Below are positions 1 through 5,766 of a stretch of DNA of 5,766 nt, piece after piece. The stretch lies in assembly GCA_027063545.1 (NCBI GenBank), contig JAMORN010000172.1, positions 1 to 5,766 of the forward strand, read 5' to 3'. The notes beneath the pieces are model-generated. The model searched no databases. It was not told the origin of the DNA and saw nothing but the letters and a program-made list of their open reading frames with translations. How positions within the stretch are numbered: position 1 is the stretch's first letter; each line of letters opens with the position of its first letter. Source of the stretch: JAMORN01 sp027063545 [NCBI: bacterium] (GTDB lineage Bacteria > JAMORN01). The translations under genes and the position numbers were made by a program.

Positions 1-3000
1 ACTGGATAGTTCTAAATAATTATGGGAATAATCCGGCAACCTCATCTACCGTTGCATCAGCACCTGTTTCTTTTGTTATAAGAACAAACTCTCAACTTGT
101 ATCTCCTGTAAATTTATATCCAACTCAGGGAGATTCATTTAATTATGTTGATGATACTACAATAGTATTTAGATGGACAAATGGAGGTAAAGATGCTATA
201 AAATATGAGTTATACATATTTGTTTATGATACAATAAATGGGGTAGAGGCTGCTATAAATGTTTGGAATACTGTAACAACTGATACATTTTTTATCCTAA
301 ATACACATGATGCTTTATATAAAGGAAAATTTTTATGGAAGGTTTATGCTGTAGATGACCAAGGTTTTAGTAAAGTTTCAGATCCTACATGGTTTTATTA
401 TAATGCTAAAATGGCTACTTTATCAATAAAAACTTATGGAATAATAAATGATACAACACTTCCTCTTGCCTTTGTTAGTATAGATTTAATACCTTTATCA
501 GGATCTAGTGATATTATTCCGATTGTAACAGATAATAATGGGGGATATAAGAGGGTATTCTTATTAGGTAAATATAAGTTAGTGGCAAATAAAGATGGGT
601 ATAAGTCTGAGACCAAGTATGTAGATCTACTTAAAGAGGATTCTACTTATTATGTTAGTTTTGTTTTAGAAAAAGCAGCAGGCCGTGTTATTGGTAAAGT
701 TGTAAATAAAGAGGATTCATTACCAATATCTGAAGTAAATGTAATAGCAACAAATGTCAATGGAGAAAAGAGCGAAACTCAAACAGATAAATCTGGTTAT
801 TTTGTATTAGATATACCTGAAGAAGGCTCTTGGGTAATAAATATTGAGAAAACAGGATATATATCTCCAAGCCCAAGAAATATTACAATACAACAAGGTG
901 ATATTTTAGATTTAGGCTCTATACCTATAGAAAAGGCTCCTTATAGAATTTATGGAATAATAAAGAATGAGGATGGTTATCCTATATCAAGAGCCACAAT
1001 AGAGATTATTAATCTGATTACAAATGAAGTATATGATGAGGTTATAACAGGCGATGATGGAACATATAGTTTTTATGTGCCTTATGGTAGTTGGAGGGTG
1101 TATGTAAATACTGCAGGTTTTATCCCAGAATATAAAGATATAGAGAATCTTGGGTATGATAATGAGGTTAATTTTGTCCTTAAAGTAGGAGGTCTTATCA
1201 GTGGAGTTATATATAGAGTAAACTATAATGTAGAAACAGGCGAGTTTGATCCACCTGCTCCTATTCAGAGAGAAGCAAATATAATTGCTTACAATATTGA
1301 AACTCAAGAAGAGTTTAAGACATCTCCAGATGTTTATGGTAAATATTCTTTAGGGGTAAGTTATGGTAGGTATATTTTAAAAGCAGAAGGTCCAAATTAT
1401 ATTGATTACATTTATCCAGACACAATAACTATTACTGAAACTAATAGATCTTTTACCCAAAATATTTACTTAAGAAGTTATGGTGATATTGTATCTTATA
1501 CTTTTGATACTTTAAATAATCCGATTGAAGGAGCGTATATTTCATCTTTTAAAGATAATAAATTTATTAAAGGTGTATATACAGATCAAGATGGGAAAGG
1601 TTTTTTAGAGGATTTAGAAGATGGTAGTTATACCATTTTTGCAGCAAAGAAGATGTATATTACTTCTATAAAGAAAACTATTACTATAGATTCAGGAGTT
1701 GTTGATAGTGTTTTACATTTTAATATAATAAGAGGTCCTTATAGATCTTTAAATGTTAAAGTATTGTATAATGGAAATGATTATACAGAAGGATTTTTAA
1801 ACTTAATATCTCCTTATCCAGATAAAGCTATTCTTTTAGATAATAACTATTATAATATAGATTCATTAACAACAGATATATATTATTTTAAATACATTCC
1901 TGAAAATTCAAATATTATAGGAATATATCAAGGAAGTTTTGATTTAACATCAACTACACAAGAGAATATTTTAGATACAATTTATTTACCCTTTACATGT
2001 TTATATGATGATACGTTAGCTTTATATAATGGAAATAGTATTATTTTTAAAATATATAATAGTAGTCCTTCTTTAAATATTACAGGTAAAGTATTTTATA
2101 GATATAAAGGAGAAGATGAGTATAAAGAACTTTCATTAAATAAAAATCCAACAGGTGATACTTTATATGCCACTTTAAATAATGTTATAACAGACAATCT
2201 ATTAGAATATTATTATGAAATTGCCACTTCTGATGGAAATATATATTCAAATATTGACTATCCATACTATAGTTATATACCTAAAAAGATAAAATTGGAA
2301 TATGCTAAATTTAAGCCAGCAGTGGTAGAACCTCCAGATAAAAAGATTGTATTAAAAGATTATCCTATATATTTAACAGTAGAAGGATATTATAGAGGTC
2401 AAGTTTTTTCAAACTTAATATCAAAAATAGAATGGTTTTCTTCAGATACCTCAATTTTATCTATGAATAAATCTACAACTAGAGAAGGAGAGTTTATCAC
2501 TTTATATCCTAAAAAGGTAGCCTCTAGTGTCTCTATAAGAGCTGTAGTTTATGGAACATCAGGTGAGAGGGATACACTTTTAGCTTATTTTAATATAATT
2601 GAAGGAGAAATTGATTCAGCATATATTTTAAGAAAAGATAAAAAAGTAGATGATAGAATGGTAGCAAATAATGAAGAGGCTATTTTTGTTGTTATGGGAA
2701 AAGTTAAAACCGATAGCGGAATTGTATATTTAGACCTTCCTGCTATATGGAGTATTTACCCCAAATCAGGTGGAGAGATAGAAGCTGGATATTTAACTAT
2801 AAAAAAGAATTTTGTTGGACAGATGAGGGTTATTGCAACAGTAAAAAATTATAAAACATTATATTATAATGAGTCTCCATCAACTAGGTATGCAAATAGG
2901 TTTTTACATGTATATGCACCAATAGTTGAACCTGATACAGTATCTGATTATAGAGGATTAACTATTATAGTAAATGATAGTAGTTTAATAAATTCAACAA

Positions 3001-3647
3001 CAGATAAGTTCTTTTTGTCTTATACATTAATGAGCAATTATCAAAAGCAAGTAGATACAATGGAGGTTGTAAGTAATATCTATAATCTATATATGGAACA
3101 GAACAATATATTTAACAAACCTCTTACCTTAATCTATAAAATTCCAGAGGAATTAAGAAGTAGAAAGAATTTTATGTTAGGATACTATGTAGATTCTTTA
3201 ATGAAATTTGTTTTTATTGAAAAATTAAAAAGAGTAAATGATTCTATTGTTGTAGGAAGCATAAAACATTTTTCTACTTATGCAATTTTTACAGAAAAAG
3301 AACCTGTATCAATAAAAAATGTTCAGTTTGTTCCTAATCCATTCTCTCCTTATGTATGGGCTAGGGATAATAATAGGGAAAGCCCGGGACTTGCTATAAA
3401 GTTCTATGCTTCAGTTCTTCATGATCCAGTTCCTAACATAAAGATTGAAATATATACAATAACAGGTGTTAAGGTGTGGGAAAAAGAGGTAGAAAATGCA
3501 GAAAACGGATATCAAACAGTATATTGGGATGGTAAAACATTAAATGGTAAAATGGCAAGAAATGGAAGATATATTGTAAAGATTAAAGTATGGGAAACAA
3601 CAGGGGCAGAAGCAGTTTATAAAGGATTAGTAGTCCTAATTAAATAG
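1..3647 (+). CDS. Large multi-domain secreted/surface protein with FlgD-Ig-like C-terminal module, 5'-partial
   Basis: The frame is open from base 3 to the TAG at 3645-3647, giving 1214 visible residues; the true start lies left of the window. The ATG at 411 is internal: no Shine-Dalgarno precedes it, and residues 1-136 upstream are well-formed FnIII-like sequence. Visible domains by approximate residue: end of one beta-sandwich 1-27; FnIII-like 35-134; five carboxypeptidase-regulatory/CnaB-like domains 140-576 (pattern G-x-V...P-I...A...T-D-x-x-G-x-Y/F...G-x-Y/W...GY); degenerate beta domain 578-663; Ig-like with YYYEIATSDGN 664-762; Big2-like with IEWFSSDTSILS 769-866; another Ig-like 869-973; domain ending HFSTYAIF 976-1096; FlgD-Ig-like module 1100-1214. 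No catalytic motif, membrane helix or LPxTG is visible, and there is a single Cys (residue 666). Such proteins are normally exported and surface-bound or released; roles in adhesion or envelope scaffolding are inference. It probably forms an operon with the barrel gene 18 bp downstream. The reading frame is certain; the biological role is unknown. Confidence 0.93.
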   Translation, partial: WIVLNNYGNNPATSSTVASAPVSFVIRTNSQLVSPVNLYPTQGDSFNYVDDTTIVFRWTNGGKDAIKYELYIFVYDTINGVEAAINVWNTVTTDTFFILNTHDALYKGKFLWKVYAVDDQGFSKVSDPTWFYYNAKMATLSIKTYGIINDTTLPLAFVSIDLIPLSGSSDIIPIVTDNNGGYKRVFLLGKYKLVANKDGYKSETKYVDLLKEDSTYYVSFVLEKAAGRVIGKVVNKEDSLPISEVNVIATNVNGEKSETQTDKSGYFVLDIPEEGSWVINIEKTGYISPSPRNITIQQGDILDLGSIPIEKAPYRIYGIIKNEDGYPISRATIEIINLITNEVYDEVITGDDGTYSFYVPYGSWRVYVNTAGFIPEYKDIENLGYDNEVNFVLKVGGLISGVIYRVNYNVETGEFDPPAPIQREANIIAYNIETQEEFKTSPDVYGKYSLGVSYGRYILKAEGPNYIDYIYPDTITITETNRSFTQNIYLRSYGDIVSYTFDTLNNPIEGAYISSFKDNKFIKGVYTDQDGKGFLEDLEDGSYTIFAAKKMYITSIKKTITIDSGVVDSVLHFNIIRGPYRSLNVKVLYNGNDYTEGFLNLISPYPDKAILLDNNYYNIDSLTTDIYYFKYIPENSNIIGIYQGSFDLTSTTQENILDTIYLPFTCLYDDTLALYNGNSIIFKIYNSSPSLNITGKVFYRYKGEDEYKELSLNKNPTGDTLYATLNNVITDNLLEYYYEIATSDGNIYSNIDYPYYSYIPKKIKLEYAKFKPAVVEPPDKKIVLKDYPIYLTVEGYYRGQVFSNLISKIEWFSSDTSILSMNKSTTREGEFITLYPKKVASSVSIRAVVYGTSGERDTLLAYFNIIEGEIDSAYILRKDKKVDDRMVANNEEAIFVVMGKVKTDSGIVYLDLPAIWSIYPKSGGEIEAGYLTIKKNFVGQMRVIATVKNYKTLYYNESPSTRYANRFLHVYAPIVEPDTVSDYRGLTIIVNDSSLINSTTDKFFLSYTLMSNYQKQVDTMEVVSNIYNLYMEQNNIFNKPLTLIYKIPEELRSRKNFMLGYYVDSLMKFVFIEKLKRVNDSIVVGSIKHFSTYAIFTEKEPVSIKNVQFVPNPFSPYVWARDNNRESPGLAIKFYASVLHDPVPNIKIEIYTITGVKVWEKEVENAENGYQTVYWDGKTLNGKMARNGRYIVKIKVWETTGAEAVYKGLVVLIK
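105..404 (+). other. FnIII-like domain, in the coding sequence upstream of the apparent ATG
   Basis: Residues 35-134 of the visible protein read as a fibronectin-III/Ig-like beta-sandwich. It opens with PVNLYPTQGD, followed by strand motifs IVFRWTNGG, YELYIFVYDT and GKFLWKVYAVDDQG, and closes with DPTWFYYN. The F-x-W, Y-x-L-x-I and W-x-V-x-A-x-D spacing is typical of FnIII-like repeats in bacterial extracellular proteins. Residues 1-27 end in a similar strand (APVSFVIRT), so at least one more such domain probably lies off the left edge. This domain is the main evidence that the gene does not begin at 411. Confidence 0.75.
420..1730 (+). repeat. Tandem carboxypeptidase-regulatory-like domains, about five diverged copies
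   Basis: These are protein-level repeats of roughly 82-97 residues at about 420-677, 681-938, 942-1187, 1188-1478 and 1479-1730. Each opens with a short strand such as GRVIGKVVN or YRIYGIIKN and continues with LPISEVNVIA- or YPISRATIEI-like sequence. A T-D-x-x-G-x-Y/F turn follows (QTDKSGYF, TGDDGTYS, YTDQDGKG), then a G-x-W/Y-x-I strand (EGSWVINIEKTGY, YGSWRVYVNTAGF). Copy 4 has an insertion near its start, and copy 5 lacks the initial G-x-V consensus. The copies are diverged at DNA level, so this is old domain duplication and not an unstable DNA repeat. In known families these domains act as structural spacers or ligand-binding stalks. Confidence 0.78.
3300..3644 (+). other. C-terminal FlgD-Ig / type IX-like sorting module
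   Basis: The last 115 residues contain FVPNPFSPY, then SPGLAIKFYAS, KIEIYTITGVKVWEKE, YWDGKTLNGK, ARNGRYIVKIKV and a terminal KGLVVLIK. The order PNPFSP / I-x-I-Y-x-x-x-G / G-x-x-x-x-x-WDG-x-x-x-x-G / NG-x-Y is the hallmark of FlgD Ig-like C-terminal modules in FCB-group secreted proteins. It resembles the T9SS type A sorting domain in position and fold pattern. That it acts as an export or attachment signal is inferred from the family and from the adjacent PorV/PorQ-like gene. It could instead be only a structural Ig cap. Confidence 0.8.
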
Positions 3648-3652
3648 ATAAA

Positions 3653-3659
3653 AAGAGGT
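3653..3659 (+). promoter_or_regulatory. Shine-Dalgarno for the barrel gene
   Basis: AAGAGGT lies 6 nt before the ATG at 3666 and is close to the AAGGAGGT consensus. It sits inside the 18-bp gap after the TAG at 3645-3647. There is no room for a separate promoter in that gap, so the downstream gene is most likely expressed from the transcript of the large upstream gene, though a promoter inside that gene cannot be excluded. Confidence 0.75.
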
Positions 3660-3665
3660 ATAGTT

Positions 3666-5228
3666 ATGAAAAAGAGTATATTTTTCTTTGTATTACTTAT
3701 AATTATGGGTTTTAGTATGAATCTAAAGGCAAAAAGTGAGGATTTTTCTAATTTATTTCGTTTGGCAGTTTTTGATATAAAAAGTGATGTTTTAGATGAT
3801 TCTATTTTAGTTTTATTTACAGATAGTTTGAAAAAGGAGTTAAAGTCTTTAGGTCTTTATTATATAATACCAAAAGAAGATTTAAAAAGAGCACAAAAGG
3901 AAATAAGAAAACCAGAATTAACTAGAAAAAGAGATTATGTTAGGGTAGGAAGAAGAGTTGGTGCTGACAAAATATTTTTTGGTAGCATAAATAAAATAAA
4001 TGAGATGTATGAAATAAAAGTAAAACTTTATGATATAGAATCAAAGAGTGTTGAAAGACAAGCAACTCTTTATACTATAGCAGATTATGATAGTATTTTT
4101 AAGTTTGTTCCTGCTATTATATGGAAACTTTATTATCCACAAGATTCAACAATGATGGTTAAAGGAGTTTTTGAGGATTATAGTCAAAAATTAAATCATA
4201 CCAAAATAAATGGTATAATAACAGGCATAGGTTTTTTGAGTATATTAATCTATAATTTATATGATAAAAGACTTTTTTATGATGATGATATTTTAACACC
4301 TGTTGATTCTTTACAGATAAGTTATTATTCAATAGGACTATCTTCAATACAAGCAAGTTTTATAAATAGTGGGTATTCTGCAAGAGGAGAGGGGATATCT
4401 GCTTATATGGGATTAGCAGATGATCCTTTTTGTTTTTTATATAATCCCGCATCTTTAGCAAGAATAGAGTCAAGAGGTGTAGGTTATTCATTTATTACAA
4501 CCCCAATAAATAGTGATATATCAATTGTAGAAAATTCTATATCCTATGTAGATAATTTAACCTCTAAAACGTATTATGGAACCGCAATTGTTACAACAAC
4601 AGATGGTGGTCTTATGAGTGAACTTACATATTATCTTTCTGGAGCAATACTATTTAAAAGGCTTTGGTTTTTGCCAAAATTTTCTTTAGGTGCAAATTTA
4701 AAATTTAGAACAGCTTCATTTGGTTATGGGGAGTTATCAGAAGGAGAAGATAGGGTTAGAGGTAATGCTCATGGTTTTGGGATTGATATAGGTGGAACAG
4801 CTAATTTTACAGATTATCTTGTTGGGGGTATGGCTCTTCAAGATGCTTATAATTATCTTGTGTGGAATAATTATTTAACAAATAGAATTTATAGAGAGGA
4901 TCTTCCTAGAGTTTATAGAATGGGGTTAGCATATAAAACTGAACGCTTTATTATGACAATGGATTGGTTTAAGAGTATATATGTAGAACAAAGTGAAGCC
5001 TTTTCTTTTGGGCTTGAGTATAGTCCTTTTGAATATCTTTCTTTTAGAGGAGGATGGTTTCAAGATGGTGAGGATCAAAATAGAAAGAAATTTAGTATAG
5101 GCTCAGGTATAAATTATTTATTTAATATCCCTCCGTATGGGAAGTATGATGTAAAACTTGATTATGCTTTTGAATATTTCCCTAATTTAGTTAATACTCA
5201 TACTTTTAGTTTTATTGTTGAATTTTAA
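3666..5228 (+). CDS. CsgG/FlgO-like periplasmic domain fused to PorV/PorQ-like outer-membrane beta-barrel
   Basis: This is a 520-residue protein. The ATG at 3666 is supported by the Shine-Dalgarno and an immediate signal peptide: MKK, a hydrophobic core at 5-17, and probable cleavage after LKA at residue 22. There is no lipobox Cys. Residues 32-155 follow the CsgG/FlgO/TolB-N-like alpha/beta pattern: LAVFDI, an amphipathic helix with LTDSL-like FTDSLKKELK, YYIIPKEDLKRAQ, then VGRRVGADKIFFGSINK and YEIKVKLYDIESKSVERQ. Residues 181-198 form a short hydrophobic segment. From about 220 to 520 the sequence is beta-barrel-like. It begins with the PorV/PorQ/UPF0164-type signature ISAYMGLADDPFCFLYNPAS (NPA after a DD) and continues with alternating aromatic strands such as FSFGLEYSPFEYLSFRGGWF. 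It ends HTFSFIVEF, an outer-membrane C-terminal signal with terminal Phe. PorV proteins bind C-terminal domains of type IX cargo at the outer membrane. The adjacent upstream gene encodes such a cargo-like protein, so a receptor or anchor role is inferred. A general outer-membrane porin or lipid transporter is the alternative. Confidence 0.88.
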   Translation: MKKSIFFFVLLIIMGFSMNLKAKSEDFSNLFRLAVFDIKSDVLDDSILVLFTDSLKKELKSLGLYYIIPKEDLKRAQKEIRKPELTRKRDYVRVGRRVGADKIFFGSINKINEMYEIKVKLYDIESKSVERQATLYTIADYDSIFKFVPAIIWKLYYPQDSTMMVKGVFEDYSQKLNHTKINGIITGIGFLSILIYNLYDKRLFYDDDILTPVDSLQISYYSIGLSSIQASFINSGYSARGEGISAYMGLADDPFCFLYNPASLARIESRGVGYSFITTPINSDISIVENSISYVDNLTSKTYYGTAIVTTTDGGLMSELTYYLSGAILFKRLWFLPKFSLGANLKFRTASFGYGELSEGEDRVRGNAHGFGIDIGGTANFTDYLVGGMALQDAYNYLVWNNYLTNRIYREDLPRVYRMGLAYKTERFIMTMDWFKSIYVEQSEAFSFGLEYSPFEYLSFRGGWFQDGEDQNRKKFSIGSGINYLFNIPPYGKYDVKLDYAFEYFPNLVNTHTFSFIVEF

Positions 5229-5766
5229 AAGAATTATTAAAATAAATATTACACCAACAATAGATGTAATAGAGCCTATAGGAAGATTGTAATTTTTTAT
5301 TATATTTTTTGAAATAAAATCACTAATACTTAAAAAACTAATACTATATAGAATAATCAAAAGGAATTTATTTTTATAATCTTTTTTTTCAATAAAACTG
5401 ACAAAATTAGGAATTATTAAGCCTATAAAACCAACAGGTCCTATAGTAGCAGCAACAAAAGATACACTTATAGATGAGATTATAAGTAGTTTAATAAAAT
5501 TTTTATCATAGTCTATTCCTTTAGAAATAATATATTCTCTTCCAAGAGGAGAAACTTCTATAAAAAAGAGATTTTTGTATGTATATATTGTAAAAATAAT
5601 AGAGATAAATAGCAATATTGTTGGGTATTTATATCCATATATATCTAAAGAACCTAGAAGATATAGAATTAAAGATTTAGATGAGGTATTTGAAAGAAAT
5701 ATATTGAGAATTGAGATAATTGATGAAGAAAAAAAACTAAAGAATACTCCTATTATTAAAAGAAGA
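5187..5766 (-). CDS. FecCD-family iron-siderophore ABC transporter permease, 5'-partial
   Basis: The minus-strand frame is open from the right edge to the TAA at 5187-5189, giving 192 visible C-terminal residues. Family members have about 320-340, so roughly 130-150 N-terminal residues lie outside. The TTG at 5613-5615 is not the start: the 50 codons upstream read as family sequence, including LILYLLGSL, matching the conserved WLLGSL region. Further landmarks by visible residue are the cytoplasmic ATPase-coupling helix LGREYIISKGI (74-84), GPVGFIGLIIPN (109-120), SDFISK, and LPIGSITSIVG (161-171). The protein is strongly hydrophobic with several membrane helices. It would form the inner-membrane channel of an ATP-driven importer for ferric siderophore, heme or cobalamin-type substrates; the substrate cannot be read here. 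PN replaces the common PH after GLIxP, as I recall for catecholate-type permeases (YclN/FatD-like). The partner ATPase and binding-protein genes are not in the window. Confidence 0.88.
   Translation of the reverse strand, partial: LLLIIGVFFSFFSSSIISILNIFLSNTSSKSLILYLLGSLDIYGYKYPTILLFISIIFTIYTYKNLFFIEVSPLGREYIISKGIDYDKNFIKLLIISSISVSFVAATIGPVGFIGLIIPNFVSFIEKKDYKNKFLLIILYSISFLSISDFISKNIIKNYNLPIGSITSIVGVIFILIILLKFNNKTKSMSIN

Noticed and set aside
434-616. 60-codon minus-strand open frame
   Set aside because: It lies antisense inside the continuous large-protein frame, has no Shine-Dalgarno and no recognisable family pattern.
987-1307. 106-codon minus-strand open frame, Ile/Asn/Tyr-rich
   Set aside because: Antisense shadow of the carboxypeptidase-regulatory-like domains; its composition simply mirrors AT-rich coding on the other strand.
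3648-3665. Promoter between the two plus-strand genes
   Set aside because: The gap is only 18 bp and holds just the Shine-Dalgarno; nothing like -35/-10 spacing fits within it.
4159-4356. 65-codon minus-strand open frame
   Set aside because: Antisense to the linker region of the barrel gene, with no motif and low-complexity composition.
5229-5300. Transcription terminator after the barrel gene
   Set aside because: The region is coding on the minus strand and I found no GC-rich stem followed by a T run.
5382-5389. T8 tract, and a similar A8 at 5729-5736, as phase-variation sites in the permease gene
   Set aside because: Both are short and encode ordinary Lys-Lys or Phe runs in an AT-rich genome where such tracts are expected; the frame is intact across both.
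5613-5615. TTG as start of the permease
   Set aside because: The frame continues upstream for 50 more codons to the window edge and reads as conserved FecCD sequence, including LLGSL, so this TTG encodes an internal Leu.

Overview
The window is very AT-rich and almost entirely coding. Arg is written mostly as AGA and Ile often as ATA. The gene content suggests a Gram-negative bacterium with an outer membrane, probably an uncultured low-GC lineage of or near the FCB group (WOR-3 / Cloacimonadota-like). Three things point there: a large multi-domain secreted protein with a PNPFSP...WDGKT...NGRY FlgD-Ig/type IX-like C-terminal module, a PorV/PorQ-like outer-membrane barrel beside it, and the low GC. 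The phylum assignment is inference; no marker gene is present.

Layout. (1) Positions 1-3647, plus strand: the 3' part of a very large secreted or surface protein that begins left of the window. The frame is open from base 3, so the ATG at 411 is internal. The visible 1214 residues are a beta-sandwich array: an FnIII-like domain, about five tandem carboxypeptidase-regulatory-like domains, further Ig/Big-like domains, a domain ending in a HFSTYAIF motif, and the C-terminal FlgD-Ig-like module. (2) Positions 3666-5228, plus strand, 18 bp downstream with its own Shine-Dalgarno: a 520-residue two-part protein. It has a signal peptide, a periplasmic CsgG/FlgO-like alpha/beta domain, a hydrophobic segment, and a PorV/PorQ-like outer-membrane beta-barrel ending in Phe. 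(3) Positions 5187-5766, minus strand: the C-terminal 192 residues of a FecCD-family iron-chelate ABC permease. It runs off the right edge, converges on gene 2 and overlaps its last 42 bp.

Genes 1 and 2 look like one operon. The simplest reading is a cargo and receptor pair: a surface protein with a C-terminal export/attachment-type module and the outer-membrane barrel that may receive or anchor it. In classical type IX systems PorV binds C-terminal signal domains. Here the barrel carries an extra CsgG/FlgO-like periplasmic domain, which is the least ordinary part of the window. The permease appears unrelated in function. There are no RNA genes, mobile elements, CRISPR arrays, convincing promoters or terminators, and no gene-free stretch longer than 18 bp.
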